The position numbers and the translations under genes are program-made. DNA of 62,941 nucleotides from Nonomuraea solani (GTDB lineage Bacteria > Actinomycetota > Actinomycetes > Streptosporangiales > Streptosporangiaceae): positions 1 to 62,941 of the forward strand of contig NZ_FNVT01000037.1 of NCBI RefSeq assembly GCF_900108335.1, written 5' to 3'. The notes beneath the pieces are model-generated. The model worked only from the letters and a program-made list of their open reading frames with translations. It did not search any database and was not told the origin of the DNA. This document shows, piece after piece, positions 37,528 through 45,397 of the stretch. Each line of letters starts with the position of its first letter. Within the stretch, counting starts at the first letter, position 1.

Positions 37528-38577
37528 GTGACCGTGGTGATCTTCATTCTTCTCGCCGGTCTGGCGGCCGCGAACGGCGGCAACGATGTGTCCAAAGGAG
37601 TGGCGACGCTCGGCGGAGCGGGGGTCGTGAGCTATCGCACTGCGGTCGTCTGGGGGACGGTCGCCACGCTGGCCGGCTCTCTGTGCTCTCTGGTCCTGGC
37701 CGAACGCATGACCGCGCTGTTCTCGAAGGGCATCGTCAGCGCGCCCGCGACCGATCAGTTCGCCTTCGCGGTCCTCTTGGGGACGGCGAGCTGGATCGCG
37801 TTCGCCACGCTGGCCCGGCTGCCGGTCTCCACCACTCAGGCCCTGGTCGGCGCGCTGATCGGCGCGGGGTTGCTGCTGACCTCGTCAGGATCGAGTGTGC
37901 ACTTCGAGGTGCTGGGCACCAAGGTCGTGCTGCCGATGCTCGCCAGCGTCCTGGTCGCGTACACGCTGTCGGCGCTGCTCAAGCAGGTCCGGCGCCACGT
38001 CGCGAAGGAGCATCGATGCACGTGCGCCGGCGATGACACCCCAGACGGCTCGTACGGTTCAGGCACCGCCGTTCTCACCGAATGCGCGGTCCACCGCGAC
38101 CGGGCGGCACGCGGGTCGAGAGTGGTGACGGCCGCGCACTGGCTGTCCAGCGGCGCCGCGAGTTTCGCCCGCGGGCTGAACGACACCCCCAAGATCGTCG
38201 CGATCGGGACGTTCTCCCTGATACCGGCGGGCATGACGATCACGCAGGTCCTTCTGACCGTGGCCCTGGCCATGGCCGCGGGATCGATGGTCGGCGGGCT
38301 CCGGGTGGCCCGGCGCCTGGGAGAGGACGTGGTGAAGATGTCGCACGGCGAGGGCATGACGGCGAACGTCACCACGGCGGTGCTGGTCGGCTTCGGGGCC
38401 GGGGCGGGCCTGCCGATGTCCACGACGCAGGTCTCCACCGGCGCGATCGCCGGGATCGCGGGGCACGAGGTCGGGCGGCTCAACCTCCGCTCCCTGCGCG
38501 ACTTCCTGATCGCCTGGACGGCGACGCCCCTGGTCGCCGCGGGCATCGCCGCCCTGGCCTTCTTACTGGTGAGCTGA
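37528..38577 (+). CDS. PiT-family inorganic phosphate transporter
   Basis: 349 residues from GTG 37528 (GGAG seven bases upstream). It has two duplicated PiT signatures: N-terminal AAANGGNDVSKGVATLGGAG and C-terminal SFARGLNDTPKIVAIGTFSL, with about 9-10 hydrophobic helices and a central cytosolic loop (residues ~155-205) carrying Cys-rich EHRCTCAGDD. PiT carriers move metal-phosphate complexes and also arsenate. The divergent ArsR with a CVC motif suggests expression tied to arsenic or metalloid stress. It converges with the aminotransferase gene. Confidence 0.9.
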   Translation: MTVVIFILLAGLAAANGGNDVSKGVATLGGAGVVSYRTAVVWGTVATLAGSLCSLVLAERMTALFSKGIVSAPATDQFAFAVLLGTASWIAFATLARLPVSTTQALVGALIGAGLLLTSSGSSVHFEVLGTKVVLPMLASVLVAYTLSALLKQVRRHVAKEHRCTCAGDDTPDGSYGSGTAVLTECAVHRDRAARGSRVVTAAHWLSSGAASFARGLNDTPKIVAIGTFSLIPAGMTITQVLLTVALAMAAGSMVGGLRVARRLGEDVVKMSHGEGMTANVTTAVLVGFGAGAGLPMSTTQVSTGAIAGIAGHEVGRLNLRSLRDFLIAWTATPLVAAGIAALAFLLVS

Positions 38578-38603
38578 GCCGCCGCCGGGGGCGCCCGCGG
38601 TAT

Positions 38604-39923
38604 TCAGGCCGGCAGCCGGCCGAGGCGGCGGTTCAGGGCCGCGACGCCCACCGCCAGTTCCTCCACCGCGATCGACAGAGCCGGGCGGAGTCGCACCGAT
38701 CGGGAGCCGCACGGCAGCACCAGAACGTTCTCTTCCGCGCGAAGCGAGGCGACCAACAGGTCCCTGCGGCCACCGTCCGGCAGGTCGAAGGCGCACATCA
38801 GCCCTCTCCCCCGCACATTCGACACCAGGCCGGGATGGTGGCCGCGCAGCGTTTCGAGCTGACCGAGCAGCCAGGAGCCGACCGAGCCGGCGCGCTCGAT
38901 CAGCTCGTCACGCTCGATGATCTCCAGGATCCGGCGGGAGCGGACCATGTCGGCCAGCCCACCGCCCCAGGTCGAACTGATCCGCCCGCCGACCGCGAAG
39001 ACGTTGTCCGGCACCTCGTCCACGCGCCGGCCCGCCATGATCCCGCCGAGCTGCGCCTTCTTGCCGAAGGCCACCACGTCGGGCTCCAGCCCGAGCTGCT
39101 GGTACGCCCAGGGCGAGCCGGTCATGCCGACGCCGGTCTGCACTTCGTCGAGGACGAGAAGCGCGTCCCAGTCGCGGCAGAGCCGCTGCATGGCCAGCAG
39201 GAACTCCGGTCTCATGTGATTGTCGCCGCCTTCGCCCTGGATCGGCTCGGCGATGAAGCAGGCGATGTCGTGCCCGTGCCTGGCGAAGGCCGCCTCCGCC
39301 TGGTCGAGAGCACGGCGCTCGGCGGCGACGATGGCGTCCAGGTGCTCCGCGACGGGGAACGTCACGGTGGGAGTGGCCACGCGGGGCCAGTCGAAGAGCG
39401 GGAAACGCTCGGTGATCGCCGGGTTCGTGTTGGTCAGGGAGAGGGCGTATCCGCTGCGGCCGTGAAACGCCATCGTCAGATGGAGTGCTTTCTTGCCCAG
39501 GCCGGCCGGACGGCCATGCGACTCGTTATGGCGGCTTTTCCAGTCGAAGGCGCACTTGAGCGCATTTTCGACGGCGAGGGCGCCTCCTTCCACGAAGAAC
39601 AGGTGCGGCAGCGCCGGATCTCCGAGCACCCGCGCGAACGTGTCGACCAAATGCGCGAAGTGTTCCGTATAGAGGTCGGAATTGCTGGGCTTGTTGACGG
39701 CGGCTTCCGCGAGCAGTCCCATGAACGCGTCGTCGCCCACGATGCCGGGCGGGTTGATCCCGAGCGGCGCGGACGCGAAGAACGTGAAGAGATCGAGGTA
39801 TCGGTCGCCGGTGACCGCGTCGACCAGCCACGATCCCCGGCTGCGGCACAGGTCCAGCGTTATGGGAAGGCCGTCCGTCAATATGTGGCGGGCGAGTCTA
39901 CGCCGGATGAGACTGTCATTCAA
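38604..39923 (-). CDS. lat: L-lysine 6-transaminase
   Basis: 439 residues. The TTG start at 39923 sits 5 nt after AAGGAG. It is a PLP-dependent class III aminotransferase resembling lysine epsilon-aminotransferases: 'DLFTFFASAPLGINPPGI', 'HLFFVEGGALAVENALKCAF', 'CFIAEPIQGEGGDNHMRPEF', 'LLVLDEVQTGVGMTGSPWAY' and the PLP-lysine segment VVAFGKKAQLGGIMAGRR. Known members convert lysine to aminoadipate semialdehyde/piperideine-6-carboxylate, for example in beta-lactam pathways. It is divergent from the oxygenase-PLP pair at 40047, suggesting a role in making a lysine-derived building block. Confidence 0.88.
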   Translation of the reverse strand: MNDSLIRRRLARHILTDGLPITLDLCRSRGSWLVDAVTGDRYLDLFTFFASAPLGINPPGIVGDDAFMGLLAEAAVNKPSNSDLYTEHFAHLVDTFARVLGDPALPHLFFVEGGALAVENALKCAFDWKSRHNESHGRPAGLGKKALHLTMAFHGRSGYALSLTNTNPAITERFPLFDWPRVATPTVTFPVAEHLDAIVAAERRALDQAEAAFARHGHDIACFIAEPIQGEGGDNHMRPEFLLAMQRLCRDWDALLVLDEVQTGVGMTGSPWAYQQLGLEPDVVAFGKKAQLGGIMAGRRVDEVPDNVFAVGGRISSTWGGGLADMVRSRRILEIIERDELIERAGSVGSWLLGQLETLRGHHPGLVSNVRGRGLMCAFDLPDGGRRDLLVASLRAEENVLVLPCGSRSVRLRPALSIAVEELAVGVAALNRRLGRLPA

Positions 39924-40046
39924 CGCTGCTCCTTTCGACGCTCGACGCTGCCGACATTAACGCCATCGGCACGTCCGCGGGACGAAGTCGAACAGGCGCC
40001 CGCGGGTAAACTATTGAACCCCCGATAAATGGCGAAGGGCATTACC

Positions 40047-40796
40047 ATGGCACCCTTCTATAAGGTCTTTGATCTGCCTCCGGCCGCCCCGTCCGTCCTG
40101 ACCGAGTTCGAGACCCTGCCGCTGGATCCGTACACGGGCGGAAGGCAGCGCAGCAGACGGTTCGCGCAATACCGCATCCGGTTCGACGCCCGGACGCGCG
40201 GCTGGAGGCTGGAGCTGCTGCCCCATCGGCCGTTCCTGCAGCCGCCCACGGTCAACACCTTGGTCGGCGGCCTGCCGCGAAAGCTCGAAGCCCTGAGAAT
40301 CGACCCTTCGCCGCAGATCGACGCCGCGGCCGGTCAGATCGGGCTGGACGAAGGGCATGACTGGCACATCAACGTCCACCAGTGCCGCGTCAAGGTCGGG
40401 CCCGGCGTCGCCGGCGTGTCGGTGCCCGAGGGCCCGCACCGCGACGGCCACGACTACGCGATGCTCGCCGTCTTCGCACGGCACAACATCTCGGGTGGCG
40501 AGAACCAGTTGATGCCGCTCGGCGGCGGCGAACCGTTCTTCCGCGTGACGCTGCAGCCGAACCAGGCGCTGGCCTTCGACGACACGGCCATGTGGCACAC
40601 GGCGACCGACCTCGAATCGCTGGACGGCGGCTTCGGGCACCGCGACCTGTGGATCGTGGTGTTCAACCGCTGGGACCGCAGGAAATACGGAGAGGAATAC
40701 GAGGCGCAGGCCGTCGCGGGAAGCACCGTCACGGGAAGCACCGTCACGGGAAGCGCCGTCACGGGAAGCGCCGCCGCGGGAAGCGCCGCCTCATGA
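40047..40796 (+). CDS. 2-oxoglutarate/Fe(II)-dependent oxygenase (PF10014 type)
   Basis: 249 residues from ATG 40047 (GAAGGG six bases upstream; ATG 40029 has no ribosome binding site). The double-stranded beta-helix carries His131-x-Asp133 in PEGPHRDGHDY, the distal His184 in AMWHTATDL and Arg199 in GHRDLWIVVF for 2-oxoglutarate. Characterised relatives hydroxylate free amino acids such as isoleucine. The C-terminal ~25 residues are five copies of a G-S-(T/A)-(V/A)-(T/A)-type pentad encoded by a 15-bp tandem repeat. The stop overlaps the next start (ATGA). Confidence 0.85.
   Translation: MAPFYKVFDLPPAAPSVLTEFETLPLDPYTGGRQRSRRFAQYRIRFDARTRGWRLELLPHRPFLQPPTVNTLVGGLPRKLEALRIDPSPQIDAAAGQIGLDEGHDWHINVHQCRVKVGPGVAGVSVPEGPHRDGHDYAMLAVFARHNISGGENQLMPLGGGEPFFRVTLQPNQALAFDDTAMWHTATDLESLDGGFGHRDLWIVVFNRWDRRKYGEEYEAQAVAGSTVTGSTVTGSAVTGSAAAGSAAS
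40713..40787 (+). repeat. 15-bp coding minisatellite, five units
   Basis: Five consecutive units of GTCACGGGAAGCRCC occupy 40713-40727, 40728-40742, 40743-40757, 40758-40772 and 40773-40787, differing at only one to three positions. They add Val/Ala-Thr/Ala-Gly-Ser-Thr/Ala pentads to the oxygenase C-terminus just before the stop. Because the period is a multiple of three, copy number can change without a frameshift. Confidence 0.92.
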
Positions 40797-41962
40797 CGCG
40801 TCCGCAGACTCGTGCCGTCCAGGCCTGGGCGCCTCCCCCGCCGGCGTCGCGCCCGCTGGCCGTTCCGCTCTACCAGACCTCGACCTTCGCCTTCGAAGAT
40901 CCTGACGCGTGCGCGGAAGGGCTCCATCACCCGGACCGCGGTTACACCTACAGCAGGCACTCCAACCCCACCACCAGAGCGCTCGAAACCACGGTGGCCG
41001 ACCTCGAAGGCGGCGCGGCGGCGCTCGCGGCCGGCTCCGGAATGGGCGCGATCAACGCGGTCCTGCTGGCTTTGTTGAGTCCCGGCGACCATCTCATCGC
41101 GCAACGGCGGCTGTACGGAGGAACCGGCAGCGTGCTCACGCGCCTGGCGGAGCGCTTCGGCATCGCCGTCACGCGCGTCTCCTGCGCCGATCCGGGCGAG
41201 CTGACCGCCGCGGTCCGGCCGGAGACGAAACTCCTCTATCTGGAGACGATCGCCAACCCGACGACCGAGGTCGCCGACCTGCCGAGGCTGCTGGCGGCGG
41301 GCCGCGCGGCCGGATTGACCTGCGTGGTGGACAACACCTTCGCCACGCCGATCCTGTGCCGTCCGATCGAGCACGGCGCCGACGTGGTCGTCCACTCCGC
41401 GACGAAATACCTCGGCGGCCACGACGACGTGGTCGCCGGGCTGGCGGTCTTCGGCGATCGGGAGCTGTACCGGCGGGTGTGGCGGTTCGCGGTGGACCTG
41501 GGCACGGTGGTGGATCCGTTCGCGTCCTGGCTGGTGCTGCGCGGGCTGAAGACGCTCGCGCTGCGCGTGGAGCGGCACTGTGAGAACGCCGGCCGCCTGG
41601 CGCGCATGCTGGCCGGGCACCCCCAGGTCACGCGCGTGCTCTGGCCGGGGCTGCCCGGGCATCCGAGCCACGACCTGGCCGGGCGGATCCTCGACGGCTA
41701 CGGCGGCATCCTGTCGTTCGACCTGGCGGAAGGTCTTCCCGGAGCCCGCCGGTTCCTCACGCGGTTGCGGTGCGCGGAGCTGGCCACGTCCCTGGGCGGC
41801 CCGCGGACCCTGGTGCTGCACCCCGCGACGACGTCGCACCGGGAGCTCGACGGCGCGGGGTTGCTCGCCGCCGGCATCGGCCAGGGCACCGTCCGTGTGT
41901 CCGCCGGCCTGGAGCACCACGAAGACCTGCTGTCCGACTTCACCCAGGCGCTGAAGGCATAG
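40793..41962 (+). CDS. Cys/Met-metabolism PLP enzyme (cystathionine synthase/gamma-lyase family)
   Basis: 389 residues. The ATG overlaps the oxygenase TGA. Signatures are YTYSRHSNPTTRALETTVAD, LAAGSGMGAINAVLLALLSP, TKLLYLETIANPTTEVADL, CVVDNTFATPI and the PLP lysine in VHSATKYLGGHDDVVAG (Lys205). Family enzymes carry out gamma- or beta-replacement/elimination on homoserine, cystathionine, methionine or vinylglycine-type substrates. Coupling to an amino-acid oxygenase suggests that it acts on the hydroxylated product. Its 3' end overlaps the convergent regulator gene by 23 bp. Confidence 0.9.
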   Translation: MTRPQTRAVQAWAPPPPASRPLAVPLYQTSTFAFEDPDACAEGLHHPDRGYTYSRHSNPTTRALETTVADLEGGAAALAAGSGMGAINAVLLALLSPGDHLIAQRRLYGGTGSVLTRLAERFGIAVTRVSCADPGELTAAVRPETKLLYLETIANPTTEVADLPRLLAAGRAAGLTCVVDNTFATPILCRPIEHGADVVVHSATKYLGGHDDVVAGLAVFGDRELYRRVWRFAVDLGTVVDPFASWLVLRGLKTLALRVERHCENAGRLARMLAGHPQVTRVLWPGLPGHPSHDLAGRILDGYGGILSFDLAEGLPGARRFLTRLRCAELATSLGGPRTLVLHPATTSHRELDGAGLLAAGIGQGTVRVSAGLEHHEDLLSDFTQALKA

Positions 41963-42926
41963 CCGCCACGAGGGATTCGCCCAGCGAGGTGCGCCGGTAG
42001 AGGACCCGGTAGCCCGCACGCGACCGGTCGACGAGCCCGGCCTGGTGGAGAATCGCCAGGTGATCGCCCACCGCGCCGACGGAGAGGCTCAGCCCGGCGG
42101 CGAGCTGGCTGGTGGTGGTGGGCTCACGCAGCTCGTGCAGCAGCCGGGCGCGCGTTCTTCCCATGAGCCTGGCCAGCGCGGACGCCCGGTCTCCGCCCTC
42201 GGAGGCGAAGGCGGAGCGGTGCCCGGCCGGGTAGACGAGCGTGCAGGGCCACGGGTCGTCGGCATAGACGGCCAGGCCGGGCCAGACGAAGGCGCTCGGC
42301 ACGAGAAGCAGGCCACGCGACGGCGTGAGCCGCTGATCGGGCGCGCATCGTGCCAGCTCGATGCCGCCCTGCTGCCAGCGGATGCGCGGATGCAGATCGT
42401 TCAGGGTCTTCGCCCATCCGGCTCGTCCGAGCATCGCGCCGTGCGCGGTGACGTCCCGCTCATAGGCGGAGCGGATGCGCGGCCAGTCGGGAGCGAGGAG
42501 GCGCTCCCACGCGTGCTCGAGCGCATCGACGACCAGACTCACGATCTCCGCGCTTGCCAGCATGCCGCGGACGCCGGAATCCGTGACAGGACGCGTCCGC
42601 GAACAGCGTCTGATCTCCTCGCGTGCCAGCGTCAGCGGCGTGGCCCGGACGGCCGCCAGGTCGTCGGCGAAGGTCTGGGCCATGCTGTGCGGCGGCGGCG
42701 TGATGAAGCTCGCGTTGTACGCGCCGCCCTGCAGCGCGAGCAGCACGCCGAAGCCCGCGTCCCTCCGGAGTTCGTCGTACACGGGCGTCAACCGGCGTAT
42801 CCAGCTCTGGGCGGGATAGCCGCGGGACATGCCGCTGAGCACCCGCAGCACACCCATCAGCTCGAACAGCGGCGACACGGCGAACCGGCTCGTGGCCAGT
42901 TCCTCCGACGACAGCTCTATCCTCAT
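41940..42926 (-). CDS. Winged-helix (ArsR-like, DUF5937 type) regulator
   Basis: 328 residues. The long N-terminal domain (SSEELATSRFAVSPLFELMG; 'HPRIRWQQGGIELARC') is followed by a C-terminal ArsR-like winged helix: 'ARLMGRTRARLLHELREP', then TTTSQLAAGLSLSVGAVGDH and LAILHQAGLVDRSRAGYRVL. This architecture is widespread in actinobacteria. The gene is the last of the minus-strand operon (8 bp after the MoaD-like gene) and may regulate it. Confidence 0.85.
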   Translation of the reverse strand: MRIELSSEELATSRFAVSPLFELMGVLRVLSGMSRGYPAQSWIRRLTPVYDELRRDAGFGVLLALQGGAYNASFITPPPHSMAQTFADDLAAVRATPLTLAREEIRRCSRTRPVTDSGVRGMLASAEIVSLVVDALEHAWERLLAPDWPRIRSAYERDVTAHGAMLGRAGWAKTLNDLHPRIRWQQGGIELARCAPDQRLTPSRGLLLVPSAFVWPGLAVYADDPWPCTLVYPAGHRSAFASEGGDRASALARLMGRTRARLLHELREPTTTSQLAAGLSLSVGAVGDHLAILHQAGLVDRSRAGYRVLYRRTSLGESLVAAMPSAPG

Positions 42927-42934
42927 CGCGCGCG

Positions 42935-43237
42935 TCAGCCGCCGGCCATGGCGCCGACGATGAGGAAGGGCTCGGCTCCTGTGCAGATCATGCTGGGCAA
43001 CGGGGTGTCGGGCGGGTCGAAGGAGACGTCCTCGCCACAGGCGAAGAACTTGACGAGCGCTCTGCGCCGGCCGGTGGCCTGGTCGCGCAGCGTGCCCCGG
43101 AGCATGGGGTAGCCGGCTTCCAGGGCGTCCAGCAGCAGTCGCTGCGTGGCGGCCGCCTCGCCGTCGAACCGCAGCGTCACCTCACCGTCGACGCACGCCA
43201 GCCGGCGCAGATGTGTGGGGAGCACGACGCGGATCAT
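42935..43237 (-). CDS. MoaD/ThiS-family sulfur-carrier-like protein
   Basis: 100 residues with the beta-grasp pattern: VVLPTHLRRLACVDGEVTLR, 'RLLLDALEAGYPMLRGTLRD', 'RRALVKFFACGEDV' and a C-terminal FLIVGAMAGG. The terminal Gly-Gly is the residue pair that is adenylated and thiocarboxylated in MoaD, ThiS and natural-product sulfur carriers. No E1-like activating enzyme gene lies in the window, so it would depend on a housekeeping MoeB/ThiF. The start overlaps the BNR-protein stop by four bases (ATGA). Confidence 0.85.
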   Translation of the reverse strand: MIRVVLPTHLRRLACVDGEVTLRFDGEAAATQRLLLDALEAGYPMLRGTLRDQATGRRRALVKFFACGEDVSFDPPDTPLPSMICTGAEPFLIVGAMAGG

Positions 43238-44355
43238 GGCAGGACCTGCGCTTCCACGGAGAGGACGGCGGGAAGGTGCCTGGCGATCGCCTCCCAGGAG
43301 TCGCCCTCGTCGGCCGAGGCGAACAACTGCCCTCCCGTGGTGCCGAAGTAGACGCCGCACGGGTCCAGCGAGTCGACGCTCATCGCCCCGCGCAGCACGT
43401 TGACGTAGCAGGGGTCCTCTGGGAGGCCCTTGGCCAGCGGCTCCCATTCGTGGCCGCCGAAGCGGCTGCGGAAGACACGCAGGTCGCCGTCCAGGGGATA
43501 GTGCTCGGACTCGCTCTTGATCGGCACGACATAGACGGTGTCGGGCTCGTGCGCGTGCACCACGATCGGGAAGCCGAAGGCCGTGGGCAGGTCGCCGCTG
43601 ATGTCCCGCCAGGACTCGCCTCCGTCGTCGCTGCGGTTGACGTCCCAGTGCTTCTGCATGAACAGCACGTCGGGGCGGGCAGGATGCATCGCGATCCGGT
43701 GCACGCAGTGCCCGACCTCCGCCCGTGGGTCCGGCAGGTCCCGCGAGTACAGACCCCGGTTCTTCGGTACGAACGTGGCGCCGCCGTCGTCGGACCGGAA
43801 GAGGCCGGCGGCGGAGACGGCGGCGAAGATCCGTCCGGGACGGGTCGGATCCAGGGTGACGGTGTGCAGGCAGAGGCCGCCGCCGCCCGGCTCCCACGTC
43901 GGCGCCGACTCGTGCTCGCGCATCGCCGTGAGCTCCGTCCAGGTCGAACCGCCATCAGAGGTACGGAACAGCGCGGCGTCCTCGACCCCCGCGTACACCG
44001 TGTCAGGGTCGGCCGGCGAAGGCTGGAGCTGCCAGACCCGGGCGAACTCCCACACGTGGGGCGTGGCGTCCCCCCAATGCCAGCGGTGCGTGCCGGGCGG
44101 GCTCTGATAGGAGAAGTCGTTGCCCACCGGCCGCCAGGTCCGGCCGCCGTCGTCCGAGCGCTGGACCACCTGGCCGAACCATTGCGTGGACTGCGAGGCG
44201 TAGAGCCGTTGCGGGTCGGCCGGAGAGCCTTTGACGTGGTAGATCTCCCAGCCGGGGAAGTGCGGGCCGGTGATGTCCCACTGCCGGCGGGCTCCGTCGG
44301 CGGTCAGCACGAAGGCCCCTTTGCGGGTGCCGACCAGCAGCCGTACCCGGCTCAT
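43234..44355 (-). CDS. BNR/sialidase-type beta-propeller protein
   Basis: 373 residues, no signal peptide. Asp-box repeats recur through the sequence: QRSDDGGRTWRPVG, FRTSDGGSTWTELT, FRSDDGGATFVPKN, NRSDDGGESWRDIS and FASADEGDSWEAIA. They predict a six- to eight-bladed propeller. It is not a true sialidase: the F-R-I-P motif is absent. It is coupled at both ends by ATGA overlaps, to the upstream oxygenase and the downstream MoaD-like gene. BNR plus MoaD pairs recur in actinobacteria, but their role is unknown. Confidence 0.8.
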   Translation of the reverse strand: MSRVRLLVGTRKGAFVLTADGARRQWDITGPHFPGWEIYHVKGSPADPQRLYASQSTQWFGQVVQRSDDGGRTWRPVGNDFSYQSPPGTHRWHWGDATPHVWEFARVWQLQPSPADPDTVYAGVEDAALFRTSDGGSTWTELTAMREHESAPTWEPGGGGLCLHTVTLDPTRPGRIFAAVSAAGLFRSDDGGATFVPKNRGLYSRDLPDPRAEVGHCVHRIAMHPARPDVLFMQKHWDVNRSDDGGESWRDISGDLPTAFGFPIVVHAHEPDTVYVVPIKSESEHYPLDGDLRVFRSRFGGHEWEPLAKGLPEDPCYVNVLRGAMSVDSLDPCGVYFGTTGGQLFASADEGDSWEAIARHLPAVLSVEAQVLP

Positions 44356-45374
44356 CGGGGCCCTCCCGCCGATGTCAAAGCCTGCGCGTCCAGCGTCCGG
44401 GAGAGCATACGGTCGCCCACCCGCGTACGCAGGATCACCTTCATGTCCTCGCCACGAACCACCCGCAGGGTCCGTTCGGCCGTCCAGCCCGCGAAGCGGA
44501 ACTCGCCCGCGCCCCGATGGACGAGCCCGTAGACGGGCTCGCCGTCGAGATACAGGGCCAGTCCGCCGGCGTGCCGGTCGACACTGGCCGGCACGCCGGG
44601 CTGGTCCCGCAGGAAGGCGCCCTCCGGTTCCTCCCAGGAGCGGAAGGATTCGGGCATCGTGAAGCGGCAGCGCAGTGCCTCCAGGCCGCCGGGGGCCGGA
44701 TGATCCGCTTCGGGCTCGAAGATGGTGTTCTCGTGCACCGCGGCGCCGTGGAAGACGGGCGGGAAGAGCGACAGGAGCGCGGGGGTGGCCAGCGAGTCGA
44801 TGACCAGGTGCACGCGGACGGTGTCACCCGTGTTCTGGACCATGTGGCCACGGGTGAAGTCGGCGTACCAGACGGTGCCGGGCTGCCAGCAGTGGACCTC
44901 GTCCGCGATCGTCAGCGTCGCCTCGGGCATGGTCACGATGGGCACGTGCAGCCGGGCCGATCCCCAGGGCAGCCCCACCTTGGTGTCGCTGTGCACCGGC
45001 GTGCGCGCTCCGGGGCCCAGCGCCATGAGGCGCACCGACGCGAGCCGCGCCGGGATCGCCTTGAGCACCTCGGCCAGATAGGGCAGGCGGGTCAGCCAGG
45101 GCGTGTCGGCGAAGTCCGCCAGGTCCGGCCCTCCCGCGTCGCCTCGATCGCCGTCGCCGCCGATGCTGCGCAGCGGGATGGTCCTCCAGTCGAGCTTGGT
45201 GGCGTAGTCGCCGATCCCCTCGCCCGACACGATGCGGATCTCCTTCCAGGTCGTGGCCCTGATCTGTTCGAGGTCCTCCAGCAGGCGCGCGACGTCGAAG
45301 GAGAGATCGAGCCGGGCGGTCGGCGGCAGCGTCGCCAGAATGGGCGCCTGGGGCCAGGGATCGACGGCTGACAT
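44352..45374 (-). CDS. Aspartyl/asparaginyl beta-hydroxylase-fold oxygenase
   Basis: 340 residues. The iron-binding core reads LGPGARTPVHSDTKVG (His128-x-Asp130), with His177 in WYADFTRGHMVQNTGDTVRV and Arg187 for 2-oxoglutarate. The segment 'GSARLHVPIVTMPEATLTI' is the usual strand between them. The C-terminal ~110 residues form a separate region. Family members hydroxylate Asp/Asn in proteins, or proline and other free or peptide-bound residues. Located 23 bp after the P450 gene, it is a good candidate for hydroxylating the pentapeptide-derived product or an attached amino acid. Confidence 0.85.
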   Translation of the reverse strand: MSAVDPWPQAPILATLPPTARLDLSFDVARLLEDLEQIRATTWKEIRIVSGEGIGDYATKLDWRTIPLRSIGGDGDRGDAGGPDLADFADTPWLTRLPYLAEVLKAIPARLASVRLMALGPGARTPVHSDTKVGLPWGSARLHVPIVTMPEATLTIADEVHCWQPGTVWYADFTRGHMVQNTGDTVRVHLVIDSLATPALLSLFPPVFHGAAVHENTIFEPEADHPAPGGLEALRCRFTMPESFRSWEEPEGAFLRDQPGVPASVDRHAGGLALYLDGEPVYGLVHRGAGEFRFAGWTAERTLRVVRGEDMKVILRTRVGDRMLSRTLDAQALTSAGGPR

Positions 45375-45397
45375 GTGCTTACCTCCGTACTCGCTCG

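Noticed and set aside
40713..40787. Tandem repeats as a CRISPR-like array
   Set aside because: Units are directly adjacent with no spacers and are translated in frame as a protein tail.
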